Notes: a model not told the origin generated them from the sequence alone. Positions 18,535-27,265 are shown, numbered from the stretch's first letter. The stretch is 64,000 nucleotides of DNA from Vibrio zhugei (GCF_003716875.1 NZ_CP033077.1:930001-994000), one strand, 5' to 3'. Numbers and translations: made by a program.

Positions 18535-19989
18535 TTAGGCTTCAGCCGTGTGTTTAGCGGTTGCGGGTTTATATAAGCTGGCAGAGACAAATATCACGCT
18601 ATTGGCGATCAGCCCGATAAATCCACCGTTCCAATCAAATGGGCTATGGCCGAACAGTTGGAAATACAAGGTCAATCCTGAGCCGATAATCAACCCAGAA
18701 ACGGCGGCGGGTGTTGTGGCTTTTTTCCACCAGAGCGCGCCGACCAACATGGGGAAAAGCTGGACAATAATCCCATACGCAGCCAAAAGTAGCGCGGCTA
18801 AGGTGGGAATTTTTGCCATGGCTAAGGCGTAGGCGAGAAGCGATACCACAATGACCCCAATGCGTGTCAGTCGCAGCATTTGCTTTTCATTCATCTGTTT
18901 AAACATGGGCATTGGATAGAGAATATCTCTGGAGAAAATCGAGGCACTGGTGTGTGCCAAGTTGGAGGCGGTTGACATTGCGGCTGCCAATGCTCCTGAC
19001 AAGACGATACCGATGACCCAGTCGGAGAACCCGACACGATGGATGACCAGTTCCAACAAAACATCATCGGCTTTGGCTAGCGGCTCTCCTTGAAACACTA
19101 AGACTCCGGTAAAGCCAATGAATATCAGTGGAATCATAATCAGCCCGTATAGCGGATAAAACACAAACACGCGTTTTAAGGTTTTCCCGCTCTCGGCTGT
19201 ATAGAATTTCATGAAGATATGCGGCCACATCACAATACCCAGTGAGCTGACTAAAATCGCGGTGGTGTACGCACCCCAGCCCATCCCCGTCGCGCCCGGC
19301 ATGGTGAGATACTCGGGCGCTTTCTCTTTAATTTGCTCAAACATGTTACTCACGCCACCAAAGAAATGCTCTGGCGTGGCTAAACCGAGATACCAAGCGA
19401 TGCCGACCATCATGATGCCTTGCAGTAAGTTGGTCCAACCAATACCACTTAGGCCACTGACAAACACATAAATCGCGACCACGGCGGTAGCAATCAGGGC
19501 ACCGAGCCAAAAGGGAATGGCGCCATCCGTTGCGCTTTGAAAGAGCATGCCAGCTCCGGCAATTTGTACGGTTAAATAGGGGATCATCGCCGCTAAGCTA
19601 ATGATGCCAATAAATACCCCCAAAACCTTATTGGGGTATCGCGCGGTAAAAAACTCGGCTTGGGTCAGCAACCCTTTTTGCCGCCCCGAATTGGCTATTT
19701 TCGGCCCCATAAGCCACCAGACGACCACCCCTAAAGTGAGGTAAGCGACGATATACAGTACCGGCATGCCTTTGCTGTAGGCCCAACCGGGCGTGCCTAA
19801 AAACGCCGATGCCGAAAAACACTCCGCGCCAAAAATAAAAAATAGCACGATGAAGCCGACACTGCGGCCGCCTGCAACGTAGTTTTCCAATGTGGATTTT
19901 TGACCGCGTTTTGCGGATAACCCCACACATAGAATAACAATCATATAGATCACGGTGATGCCTGTGATCACCAAAGATGAGTGGCTCAT
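18535..19989 (-). CDS. Sodium:solute symporter (SSS family)
   Basis: The 484-residue protein has about 13 hydrophobic segments and SSS-family motifs: ENYVAGGRSVGFIVLFF, FSASAFLGTPGWAYSKG, VSGLSGIGWTNLLQGIMM and GALAAAMSTASNLAHTSASIFSRD, which carries the sodium-site serines. It imports an organic substrate with Na+. Its ATG overlaps the stop of the DUF3311 gene by four bases. The operon also encodes an M20 amidohydrolase, so the likely substrate is an acylated or amide-linked amino acid or related compound (inference). Confidence 0.88.
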   Translation of the reverse strand: MSHSSLVITGITVIYMIVILCVGLSAKRGQKSTLENYVAGGRSVGFIVLFFIFGAECFSASAFLGTPGWAYSKGMPVLYIVAYLTLGVVVWWLMGPKIANSGRQKGLLTQAEFFTARYPNKVLGVFIGIISLAAMIPYLTVQIAGAGMLFQSATDGAIPFWLGALIATAVVAIYVFVSGLSGIGWTNLLQGIMMVGIAWYLGLATPEHFFGGVSNMFEQIKEKAPEYLTMPGATGMGWGAYTTAILVSSLGIVMWPHIFMKFYTAESGKTLKRVFVFYPLYGLIMIPLIFIGFTGVLVFQGEPLAKADDVLLELVIHRVGFSDWVIGIVLSGALAAAMSTASNLAHTSASIFSRDILYPMPMFKQMNEKQMLRLTRIGVIVVSLLAYALAMAKIPTLAALLLAAYGIIVQLFPMLVGALWWKKATTPAAVSGLIIGSGLTLYFQLFGHSPFDWNGGFIGLIANSVIFVSASLYKPATAKHTAEA

Positions 19990-20207
19990 GCGTCATCCTC
20001 CTTTTCGTCTTCCATTTGATAGCAGATGACCAACCCGACAAACGTCACCAGTAGCCATACGAAGTACCAAAATAGATAAAAAGGTAAGCCAATGATCATT
20101 GGCTCGATGTGATTCGCGAGCGTTGCGCCCGGCCAAATCATCGCGAGCGCACAGATTAAGAAGTACACCATCATTACGGGGTGCATAGGATATTTACGGT
20201 TCTTCAT
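19986..20207 (-). CDS. DUF3311 small membrane protein, symporter partner
   Basis: The 73-residue protein has two membrane helices (VMMVYFLICALAMIWPGA and LPFYLFWYFVWLLVTFVGLVICY) and an acidic tail. This is the DUF3311 pattern seen directly upstream of SSS-family symporters, where it is thought to be an accessory subunit. The start at 20207 is chosen because GGAGGG lies just before it; the upstream in-frame ATG at 20219 overlaps that ribosome site. It is translationally coupled to the symporter. Confidence 0.82.
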   Translation of the reverse strand: MKNRKYPMHPVMMVYFLICALAMIWPGATLANHIEPMIIGLPFYLFWYFVWLLVTFVGLVICYQMEDEKEDDA

Positions 20208-20258
20208 GGGTCCCTCCATTAGAATGAACTGTTTTTTGCGCCTTAATGACGCGTTAAA

Positions 20259-21434
20259 TTAACGTTCAAGTGCGTTCAATGCGGTCACCGTTAACAGTTT
20301 TGCGCCAGTTGGAATGACGTCGTCATTGAAGTCAAAATGAGGACTATGCAGCGGTTCGTCCTCATCGTGTCGGGCACTGCCTAAGAAAATGTAAGCGCCC
20401 GGTACTTGGTTGAGCATGTAGGAAAAATCTTCTCCGCCAAATGTGGGGGGTGTTTCGGTATCGAGCGTGCCGTCTGCGAAGTTGGCTTCAATCGTCTCGC
20501 GAACAAATTGAGCACAGGCGGGGGTGTTGATTGTGGCTGGAATAATGCATTGGTAATCGACGCTGATGTCGGCGCCATAGGTCGCAGCGACGCCCGCACA
20601 GATGCGCTTGATTGCGGCTTCCATTTGATCTTGAATGCCAGGTTTAAACGTTCTGACGGTGCCAATGATTTCTGCGGTATCAGGAATCACATTAAAGGCA
20701 TTCATATCCCCTGATTGAATGGCGCATAGGCTGAGAACCGCTTGATCCAGAGGGGCAATTTCACGACCAATGATGGTGTGCAAAGTGGTGATTAAGTCGG
20801 CACTGATACGGACGGGATCGATCGTGAGGTGCGGCGTTGCCCCGCCATGCCCGCCTAGTCCTCGAATGGAAATGGCAAGGCGATCTCCGGCTGCCATGGC
20901 CGGCCCATCTAATACTGCGATCTTACCGGCGGCCAGATACGGCCAATTATGTAATCCATAGATTTCGTCCATCGGGAAACGCGTAAATAGGCCATCTTTG
21001 ACCATGCGATCGCCGCCGCCACGGCCTTCTTCGGCCGGTTGGAAAATCAGGTAAATCGTGCCCGAGAAATCGCGATGCTGCGCCAAATATTGTGCAACGC
21101 CAACCAATATCGTGGTATGGCCGTCGTGCCCGCATGCGTGCATGCACCCGGCAACATTGGACGCATAATCATGGGTATTTTTTTCTTGCAACGGAAGGGC
21201 ATCCATATCGGCACGTAAGCCAATACGTCGACCATTATCTTGCTGCTGACCTGTGATGGTTGCAACAATGCCCGTTTCGCCTAGGTTATCGATGTAGGGA
21301 ATGCCTAACTGCGTCAGTATGGTTTTAACTTTTTCTGAGGTTTTGAATTCTTCAAACCCGAGCTCAGGGTGTTGATGAATCTCACGACGTAATTGCACTA
21401 ATGACGCGTGGTGTTCGGTAAAAAAACTCTCCAT
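20259..21434 (-). CDS. M20-family amidohydrolase (hippurate hydrolase/N-acyl amino acid hydrolase type)
   Basis: The 391-residue metallopeptidase-like hydrolase has RREIHQHPELGFEEFKT, RADMDALPLQE, the metal-binding motif GCMHACGHDGHTTILVG, FQPAEEGRGGG, RGLGGHGGATPH and PTFGGEDFSYML. These are the M20D landmarks of amidohydrolases acting on hippurate, N-acetyl amino acids or indole-3-acetyl-amino acids. It is cytoplasmic with two divalent metal ions. As first gene of an operon with DUF3311 and an SSS symporter, it probably cleaves the compound imported by them. The promoter is shared with a divergent LysR gene. Confidence 0.92.
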   Translation of the reverse strand: MESFFTEHHASLVQLRREIHQHPELGFEEFKTSEKVKTILTQLGIPYIDNLGETGIVATITGQQQDNGRRIGLRADMDALPLQEKNTHDYASNVAGCMHACGHDGHTTILVGVAQYLAQHRDFSGTIYLIFQPAEEGRGGGDRMVKDGLFTRFPMDEIYGLHNWPYLAAGKIAVLDGPAMAAGDRLAISIRGLGGHGGATPHLTIDPVRISADLITTLHTIIGREIAPLDQAVLSLCAIQSGDMNAFNVIPDTAEIIGTVRTFKPGIQDQMEAAIKRICAGVAATYGADISVDYQCIIPATINTPACAQFVRETIEANFADGTLDTETPPTFGGEDFSYMLNQVPGAYIFLGSARHDEDEPLHSPHFDFNDDVIPTGAKLLTVTALNALER

Positions 21435-21504
21435 AGCTTACTTCCTTGTCATGCTGGTTATCGCTTAAGACCGAATACTGAGTGGTATTATGTCAACGAT
21501 TTCA

Positions 21505-21552
21505 GTGTTACATTCCTCAAGGTATAAGGAAAATATCAAATAGGTGTAACAC
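21505..21552. promoter_or_regulatory. Inverted repeat in the LysR/M20 intergenic region
   Basis: GTGTTACA at 21505-21512 and TGTAACAC at 21545-21552 are perfect inverted copies placed between the divergent M20 operon and the LysR gene. They are a plausible operator for the neighbouring LysR protein. The spacing is long for a single site, so two half-complexes are possible. Confidence 0.45.
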
Positions 21553-21584
21553 CGATAACAATTCGGTATGGATGAGAAAAGAGC

Positions 21585-22484
21585 ATGGAAATTCGCCAGA
21601 TTCGTTATTTTATTGCTGTCGCTCGTGAGCTCTCGCTCTCAGCGGCTGCGCGAAAAATTCATATCGCGCAACCGGCGCTAACCCGCCAAATTAAAGCCTT
21701 AGAAGCGTCCGTTGGTGTGCAGTTACTGGAAAGAACCGCGCGCGGCGTCGCCTTAACCGCCGCTGGTAAAGTGTTTCTGAAAGAGGCGAGTAAGGTGTTG
21801 GCGGATCTTGAGGACGCCAAAAATAAAGCGGTATGCACCGAGCAGGGGATGCTAGGAGAATTACGCGTCGGGACAACCATTATGTTGTTGTGGGTTGAAG
21901 AGCTTAGTTCGCTGCTGAAAGCCTTTCGAGAGCGTTATCCCCATGTCATGCTCAAACTCAATACGCTGTTGTCAGGGCCACAAATGGTCGCGCTGCGCGA
22001 TGATCATATTGATTTGGGCGTCGTGATTTTCCCGCCCGATGATCCCCAGTTCGAACGTTTAACCCTTTATCGGGATCATCTCGTCTTTGTTGTCCCTGAT
22101 TGTTCGCCCATTCTTAGCGATCCACCGCGTGTCTTGAGGCAGTTGTGTGACTATGATTTTGTGTGGTTTGATAAAGAGAACAGTCCGAACTATCACGAAC
22201 AATTAGCGCAATACTTTGATCAGTGTGGGTTTACCCCCAAAATTGTGGAAACGGGCAATGACAGCATGACCATGCTGGCGATTGTCGCCTCTGGTGTCGG
22301 TTGCACGATCGTGCCTCGTTCCACGGTGTCTGAATCCATGGCTGGCGTGTGCATACTCGAACTTGATGACTTGCAAACCCTACCATTGGATTTGAACCTC
22401 GTTTGGAAAAAAGACACGCGAAACCCCATGCTCGACAATATGATTCAACTGGCGAAAAGCCTCGAGACGACAGCCAAAAACTAG
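21585..22484 (+). CDS. LysR-family regulator, divergent from the M20/symporter operon
   Basis: The 299-residue protein has a standard LysR N-terminus (MEIRQIRYFIAVARELSLSAAARKIHIAQPALTRQIKALE) and an inducer-binding C-terminal domain beginning ELRVGTTIMLLWVEEL. The divergent layout makes it the likely regulator of the amidohydrolase-symporter operon (inference). Its stop overlaps the convergent msrA stop by four bases. Confidence 0.9.
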   Translation: MEIRQIRYFIAVARELSLSAAARKIHIAQPALTRQIKALEASVGVQLLERTARGVALTAAGKVFLKEASKVLADLEDAKNKAVCTEQGMLGELRVGTTIMLLWVEELSSLLKAFRERYPHVMLKLNTLLSGPQMVALRDDHIDLGVVIFPPDDPQFERLTLYRDHLVFVVPDCSPILSDPPRVLRQLCDYDFVWFDKENSPNYHEQLAQYFDQCGFTPKIVETGNDSMTMLAIVASGVGCTIVPRSTVSESMAGVCILELDDLQTLPLDLNLVWKKDTRNPMLDNMIQLAKSLETTAKN

Positions 22485-22960
22485 CGCTTATAGCGATGCA
22501 ACAGTTCCCACGGAATGGGGCATAAGTGATGGTTTTCTGGGTAGCGGCTTAAATGATGTTGGTGTTCTTCGTCGCTCGCCACAAAGTTGGTCAGCGGGAG
22601 CACTTCCAGTGCGATTTGCGCGGCGTCAGCACGAGAGGCGAAGTAGCGACGAGCACGTGTCAGATGCTCGGCCTGTTCGCTGTAAATGCCAGTACGGTAT
22701 TTTTCTCCTCGGTCGGGCCCTTGCTGATTGATGCTGTAGGGATCGATGATCTCGAACAGGTGTTCAATCAGTGCTTCAACGCACAGAGTGTGGGGATCAA
22801 AGGTGACGCGCACCGCCTCGGCATAGCCATCATACGGGCCCTGCGTCGTATTGGTTGTGCCATTTGCGCGGCCTGCTTCGGTACTGAGCACGCCAGGGAT
22901 GTATTGGATGAATTCTTGCACGCCCCATAAGCAGCCGCCTGCGAGTACGATCTCTTCCAT
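22481..22960 (-). CDS. msrA: Peptide-methionine (S)-S-oxide reductase MsrA
   Basis: The active-site sequence is GGCLWGVQEF, where most MsrA proteins have GCFWG, so Phe is replaced by Leu while the nucleophilic Cys is kept. Other MsrA features are PYDGYAEAVRVTFDP and RTGIYSEQAEH. It repairs methionine S-sulfoxide in proteins. The start at 22960 (MEEIVLAGG) follows GGAAAAGAC; an in-frame ATG lies four codons upstream, and a still longer frame to 23029 has no ribosome site. At about 159 residues it is a short MsrA with few extra cysteines. Confidence 0.9.
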   Translation of the reverse strand: MEEIVLAGGCLWGVQEFIQYIPGVLSTEAGRANGTTNTTQGPYDGYAEAVRVTFDPHTLCVEALIEHLFEIIDPYSINQQGPDRGEKYRTGIYSEQAEHLTRARRYFASRADAAQIALEVLPLTNFVASDEEHQHHLSRYPENHHLCPIPWELLHRYKR

Positions 22961-23137
22961 TGTCTTTTCCATTATGCATAGTGCTGTGCAAGGATGCACA
23001 CAGCTTATCAATTCACGCAATCCTATCACACAATGTCAACACGATGGCGCTCACACGATAGCGCTCACACGATAGCAGGTGACAAGCCAAGATGAATACA
23101 CTGGTGGTCAGAAAGAATTGTCTGCCTTATTTTGTCT

Positions 23138-23195
23138 ATTTACTTTGATTATCAAATAATCTAGTCTTAATTATTATTTGATAATCAAAGTAAAT
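23138..23195. promoter_or_regulatory. Perfect 23-bp inverted repeat ending at the dmeF-like start codon
   Basis: The arms occupy 23138-23160 and 23173-23195, with a 12-base spacer. The core of the right arm reads TTTGATAATCAAAG, itself nearly symmetric. The right arm ends in the first ATG of the metal exporter gene, so it covers the normal ribosome-binding position. It could be an operator for a dimeric repressor such as the downstream MarR protein, or an RNA hairpin that hides the start. It has no T tract and no upstream co-directional gene, so it is not a terminator. Confidence 0.7.
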
Positions 23196-24150
23196 GGCTA
23201 TGAAGATACCTGACTGCAAAAAATTAGAGACGTTTTCCTATTTTGATGCTGAGAATGAGAAGAAAACCCGCTATGTGTTGGCGTTGACCTTCATCACCAT
23301 GGTGGTAGAAATTGGGGCTGGCTCACTCTATGGCTCGATGGCGCTTTTGGCCGACGGTTGGCACATGGGAATCCACGCCGCCGCTTTTTGTATTACCTTA
23401 TTTACTTATCGCTACGCGCGTAAACACAAGCACAGTGGCAAGTACTCCTATGGCACGGGCAAAGTTGGCGTGCTCGGAGGTTACACCAGTGCATTGATCT
23501 TAGGCATCGTTGCGCTGGGCATGGCGTTAGAGTCCGTGGATCGTTTCGTGAATCCCGTGTCCATCGAATTCAATGAAGCGATTTTTGTGGCGGTGATTGG
23601 TTTGATTGTTAATGCATTAAGCATGGTGTTGCTACAAGACCACGACCACCATCATCATGGCCATGAACATCATGAACATCATGAACATCATGAACATCAT
23701 GAACACCATGAACATCACCATCAAGACGGTCATCACGACCACAATTTAAAGGCGGCGTATATTCATGTGCTGACGGATGCACTGACATCGCTTTTAGCGA
23801 TTGGCGCATTGATCATGGGCAAATATGTCGGTTGGATTTGGCTTGACCCGATGATGGGCGTGATCGGCAGTATCGTGATCAGTAAGTGGGCTTGGGGATT
23901 AATGAAGCAAACCGCGCCAGTGCTGTTGGATCAAGCGATCGATGAGTATTACGAAGAGAAGATTGTTGACGTGTTACAGTCTGAGGGAGTGACCATTAAG
24001 GATATGCATATTTGGAAAGTCAGTGCCGATCACTTTTGTGCGACTCTGGTGGTTCACGATGAGCAAGATCGTCAACCTGCATACTTTAAGCAACGTTTGC
24101 AAGAGTTTGATAAGATTGAACACCTTGTGATTGAAGTGAACCCTAGCTAG
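23194..24150 (+). CDS. dmeF: Cation diffusion facilitator, DmeF-like Co/Ni/Zn exporter
   Basis: The 318-residue CDF protein has helix II GSLYGSMALLADGWHMGIHAAAF and helix V LKAAYIHVLTDALTSLLAIGAL, whose HxxxD/DxxxD residues bind the transported metal. The WHMGIHA variant is typical of DmeF-type Co/Ni exporters. Between helices IV and V is an extreme His-rich loop with HEH repeats encoded by six 9-bp DNA repeats. The C-terminal cytoplasmic domain is present. No good ribosome site is visible because a long palindrome overlaps the start; the second ATG (23200) may be used. The MarR gene follows by ten bases. Confidence 0.87.
   Translation: MAMKIPDCKKLETFSYFDAENEKKTRYVLALTFITMVVEIGAGSLYGSMALLADGWHMGIHAAAFCITLFTYRYARKHKHSGKYSYGTGKVGVLGGYTSALILGIVALGMALESVDRFVNPVSIEFNEAIFVAVIGLIVNALSMVLLQDHDHHHHGHEHHEHHEHHEHHEHHEHHHQDGHHDHNLKAAYIHVLTDALTSLLAIGALIMGKYVGWIWLDPMMGVIGSIVISKWAWGLMKQTAPVLLDQAIDEYYEEKIVDVLQSEGVTIKDMHIWKVSADHFCATLVVHDEQDRQPAYFKQRLQEFDKIEHLVIEVNPS
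23662..23715 (+). repeat. Six tandem 9-bp units (CATGAACAT) in the exporter gene
   Basis: Six head-to-tail copies encode His-Glu-His triplets in the metal-binding loop; the fifth copy ends in C instead of T. Since the unit is a multiple of three, copy-number change would lengthen or shorten the loop without breaking the frame. Confidence 0.9.
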
Positions 24151-24159
24151 GAGAGCAGT

Positions 24160-24576
24160 ATGTCATCGATTGCGTCACTAAGTCATGTATTAACCGAGTT
24201 TTACGATAAGATGGCCTCGTGGGAATCGTCCGTGGTACGGGAATCGGATTATTCGCTCGCGCAGATTCATACGCTTGAAGCGCTGGGTAATCACGGTGCC
24301 ATGAATATGAAAGCCTTAGCGCACCATCTTGGAGTGACCACTGGCACATTGACCGTACAAGTGGATAAGCTGGTGAAATTAGGATTGTTGACTCGTCAAT
24401 ACAGTGAGCAGGACCGTCGCTCGATTGTGGTTGAGCTGACTGAGGCAGGGAGTGAGATTTATCAACATCATAATCAATTTCATCTCGCCTTAACTGAGGA
24501 GCTTACCAAAGGGCTTACTCAGGATGAACAACAGCAATTAAGCGCATTATTAGCGCGAGTGAATCAGGAGTTCTAA
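24160..24576 (+). CDS. MarR-family transcriptional regulator
   Basis: The 138-residue protein has a winged helix with MNMKALAHHLGVTTGTLTVQVDKLVKLGLLTRQYSEQDRRSIVVELTEAG, the usual MarR recognition helix and wing with DRR. A TAGGAGAG site precedes the ATG. It lies ten bases behind the metal exporter and is presumably co-transcribed, so it may repress the pair through the palindrome at the exporter start (inference). Confidence 0.88.
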   Translation: MSSIASLSHVLTEFYDKMASWESSVVRESDYSLAQIHTLEALGNHGAMNMKALAHHLGVTTGTLTVQVDKLVKLGLLTRQYSEQDRRSIVVELTEAGSEIYQHHNQFHLALTEELTKGLTQDEQQQLSALLARVNQEF

Positions 24577-24595
24577 TCGGTTTGATGCCCATTGG

Positions 24596-25039
24596 CTATG
24601 ATTCTTGGGGCTGGTGATGGATAAGCTTAGCCCCCGATTGATAAATACCATGTTTATCCTCGGGGTTATATAACGCACAGTGCTCAAGCGACAAGCATCC
24701 ACATTGAATGCAACTGCCGAGTTGATTTTGCATCATTTTCAAGCTGGTGATACGGTTTTCAAGTAATGTATGCCACGCTTGACTGAGCGTTTGCCATTGC
24801 TCTGCTGTTGGCGCTTTGTGCTTGGGAAGAATCTCCAGCGCTTGAACAATTTCTTGTAACGTTAACCCTACTTGCTGCGCGGCTTTGATGACCGCAATGC
24901 GGCGTAATATCGCACGCTGATAGCGCCGTTGATTCCCCGCATTCCGCGTGCTGAAAATCAATCCTTTTTCCTCATAAAAGTGCAATGTGGCCACACTGAC
25001 TCCGGTGCGTTTGGCCACTTCTCCGACACTCATCTCCAT
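24596..25039 (-). CDS. soxR: SoxR redox-sensing MerR-family activator
   Basis: The 147-residue protein has a MerR helix-turn-helix (VGEVAKRTGVSVATLHFYEEKGLI), a dimerisation helix, and the diagnostic [2Fe-2S] motif CIQCGCLSLEHC, which fits C-x2-C-x-C-x5-C. Oxidation of the cluster by redox-cycling drugs activates it. It is divergent from an ABM-domain gene whose promoter contains a canonical SoxR box, so that gene is its evident target; no soxS gene is next to it. Confidence 0.95.
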   Translation of the reverse strand: MEMSVGEVAKRTGVSVATLHFYEEKGLIFSTRNAGNQRRYQRAILRRIAVIKAAQQVGLTLQEIVQALEILPKHKAPTAEQWQTLSQAWHTLLENRITSLKMMQNQLGSCIQCGCLSLEHCALYNPEDKHGIYQSGAKLIHHQPQES

Positions 25040-25062
25040 GGATTTTTCTCCCTAAAAAAGCC

Positions 25063-25093
25063 TTGACCTCAAGTTAACTTGAGGAATTAGCAT
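25063..25093 (+). promoter_or_regulatory. SoxR-box promoter with 19-bp spacer
   Basis: TTGACC (25063-25068) and TAGCAT (25088-25093) are 19 bp apart, the overlong spacing corrected by MerR-family activators. The palindrome CCTCAAGTTAACTTGAGG lies between them at 25067-25084 and matches the known SoxR operator. It drives the ABM-domain gene and can also autoregulate soxR. Confidence 0.92.
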
Positions 25094-25177
25094 ACTCAAT
25101 ACCGAAGACATCATCAATGACAAACACGCTTAATTGATACGTTGCGTGTTGTGGTTATGCGAACACAAGGAAGCGCC

Positions 25178-25648
25178 ATGTTGAACTATCACGATTACAT
25201 TCCAACGTTACTGACAAAAACTTATCAAGAGCAGGCAACCTGGCGAGTGAAGAGGAAGACACATGCGCTGCTGGCTTGGCTGACACGATTGGGCCGCCGT
25301 TGGCGGATAAGACGTTTGGCTTTTCAGCAACCCGTAGCGCGAGACCGGTTTATTGCGGTCTATGAATTCACCTTAAAACCGGATTGTCACCGCGATTTCC
25401 GCCAAGCTTGGCGAACCGTCACCGAGGGGATCTATTTGCAATGTGGCAGCTATGGCTCACGTTTACATAGAACCGATAAACCAGATGTGTACGTTGCGTA
25501 TGCACAGTGGCCAAGTCGTGAACAATGGGAAAAACAGCACACGCTGACCGGTGAGAATTACCTTAAAGCCCGTGAACAGATGCGAGCCTGTCTACTTGAC
25601 TCACAGACTCGCTATCGCATTACGGTCTGTGATGATTACCTGATATAG
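25178..25648 (+). CDS. SoxR-controlled ABM-domain (antibiotic biosynthesis monooxygenase-like) protein
   Basis: The 156-residue product has a basic N-terminal part (WLTRLGRRWRIRRLAF) followed by a ferredoxin-like ABM domain: FIAVYEFTLKPDCHRDFRQAWRTVTEGIY, GSYGSRLHR and DVYVAYAQWPSREQWEK. ABM-fold proteins include small oxygenases acting on quinones. Since its promoter carries a SoxR box, a role in redox-cycler detoxification is likely (inference). The ATG at 25178 follows AAGGAAG; an upstream in-frame GTG/TTG start is less likely. Confidence 0.78.
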   Translation: MLNYHDYIPTLLTKTYQEQATWRVKRKTHALLAWLTRLGRRWRIRRLAFQQPVARDRFIAVYEFTLKPDCHRDFRQAWRTVTEGIYLQCGSYGSRLHRTDKPDVYVAYAQWPSREQWEKQHTLTGENYLKAREQMRACLLDSQTRYRITVCDDYLI

Positions 25649-25680
25649 AGCCGTAATACCGAGACGGCTCCTCTTTTTAG

Positions 25681-26076
25681 TTAGTGGGCCATGCTGGCTT
25701 CGAAGTAGCGTGGCGAGACGCGTGAAGAGGGAAGCATTCGAGGAGCCTCAGCCTCACGAATCAGCCTGTTATACATGGCTTCACGGCGTAACTCGAGAAT
25801 CTCATTGATCATTACATCTTGAGAGCGTAAGCCAAAATGCGTGGTGTAGTTTTTGATTTTGGCCACTTCGCTTGCATCAAGTTTATACACTTCTTGTTTT
25901 AAACGCGCTTCGGCTTCTTTTTTGATTAGCCCCTGCTGTTGCAGCAACTTAATGATTGCTTGGTCGAGGTTGTGCAGCTGTTTAGTCAATGTGTCATGCC
26001 TTTCATTATTAATTATATCGATGACATGGCTAAGCCCGCCATGCTTGAATGCAGACGTACTGTACGCATTTCTCAT
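25681..26076 (-). CDS. Hypothetical protein with helical central region
   Basis: This 131-codon frame has no family I recognise. The middle part (DQAIIKLLQQQGLIKKEAEARLKQEVYKLD) is charged and probably a coiled coil, and the C-terminus holds LELRREAMYNRLIREAEAP. The annotated ATG has a poor ribosome site. A TTG at 25989, nine bases after AAAGG, would give a 102-residue protein and may be the real start. The gene converges on the ABM-domain gene. Confidence 0.55.
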   Translation of the reverse strand: MRNAYSTSAFKHGGLSHVIDIINNERHDTLTKQLHNLDQAIIKLLQQQGLIKKEAEARLKQEVYKLDASEVAKIKNYTTHFGLRSQDVMINEILELRREAMYNRLIREAEAPRMLPSSRVSPRYFEASMAH

Positions 26077-26221
26077 GACAGTTTGTTTACGGTAATGAGA
26101 GAATACGATGAGATTGTGTAAGAGATGAGGTTAATTGTGTCAAATTTGCGTAGAAAAGCAGCAATGGCGGGCGATGTGCTGGTTATTTAACCCATCATTC
26201 CCGCCAACCTACTGGGTGTGT

Positions 26222-27097
26222 TTAGCTCAGTGATACGGTCTTTTTCTGGGCCAATTCCATCGCGACGTGGCTGAGACAATACGCCGCTTCATTGATAAAG
26301 TGAGGATACACGTCCTCGTCTTTGTCCCATACCATATCGTCGCCAGAGAACGTGATGAACATAGGATCACCGCGGCGCAGTACCTCAAAGTCTCGACCAT
26401 CCAGGCGAGGGTGCACCATGGCCGTTCTCACACCATGTTCGTCTAATGGCAGTGTGACAGGGCCGAGATAGAAGTACGCCTCATAGTTTGGGGTTAAGGC
26501 TGGTAGAGCGTTACGGTTGGCGAGATCAATAAAATCCAACACGGCGGTCAGCATGTCTTTCATTAATTCCAATGGTTCAAATTGGAGTGCACCATGCGCC
26601 TGTGCGCCCACTTCAATCATGACACCATTTTTCCCCATACTGCATAAATACGCTTGTTCTTCCCAAGCAATTTGGTCTTCAAATAGAATATACGCATTGG
26701 GCATCTGCTGTTTGACATACGCGCCCATCTTTTTGTAGTAAGGAGAGCTGGACAATAATATGAGGGTTGCGCCCATATTGCTGGTGGTGTTGTGTAAATC
26801 GATCACCATTTGTTGCTCACGGTCTGCATAGGTCTCGCGAAGAGAGTGGGCAAGGCGGGTTTCGTTACCGGACTGGGCGTTTTGACGCGCACGCGCGTTA
26901 AATTGGCGATTCAAATCTTGATCCACATAGCGCAGCCCCTTGTCCATGGCGGCGGGGTTGGCGATGAGCGTTTCAACAGATAAAGAGTCGCGCTCGGTAC
27001 GATAGAGCCCTTGTTGTATTAAATGATGCAGGTAAATCCCTGAAAGTTCATTGCCGTGTGTTCCCGAAACGAGCAGTACGCTATCGATAGCTTCCAT
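26222..27097 (-). CDS. Aspartoacylase (succinylglutamate desuccinylase/aspartoacylase family)
   Basis: The 291-residue zinc carboxypeptidase-like hydrolase has VSGTHGNELSGIYL (zinc His and Glu), IANPAAMDKGLRYVDQDLNRQF (substrate arginines), VIDLHNTTSNMGATL (third zinc ligand) and MIEVGAQAHG with the catalytic Glu. This order and the C-terminal beta-rich domain match aspartoacylases, which split N-acetylaspartate to aspartate and acetate. It stands alone, so the substrate in this organism is not certain. Confidence 0.88.
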   Translation of the reverse strand: MEAIDSVLLVSGTHGNELSGIYLHHLIQQGLYRTERDSLSVETLIANPAAMDKGLRYVDQDLNRQFNARARQNAQSGNETRLAHSLRETYADREQQMVIDLHNTTSNMGATLILLSSSPYYKKMGAYVKQQMPNAYILFEDQIAWEEQAYLCSMGKNGVMIEVGAQAHGALQFEPLELMKDMLTAVLDFIDLANRNALPALTPNYEAYFYLGPVTLPLDEHGVRTAMVHPRLDGRDFEVLRRGDPMFITFSGDDMVWDKDEDVYPHFINEAAYCLSHVAMELAQKKTVSLS

Positions 27098-27265
27098 GAT
27101 GTCTGACCTTATAACTGGATGAAGTGGTGGGAATGCGTATTACAATGTGAATAAGCGCCAGCGTGTGTTGTGGCGCTCTTTACGCACGTCGCTAGCTAGA
27201 ACGCTAACACAACGATTTTTGAGTGCAATGGCCAAGCTTGAGCTGATCATTGACTATGACCGTGT

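Noticed and set aside
23662..23715. Possible CRISPR-like or minisatellite non-coding repeat
   Set aside because: The units are contiguous and in frame within the metal exporter gene, so they are a coding repeat.
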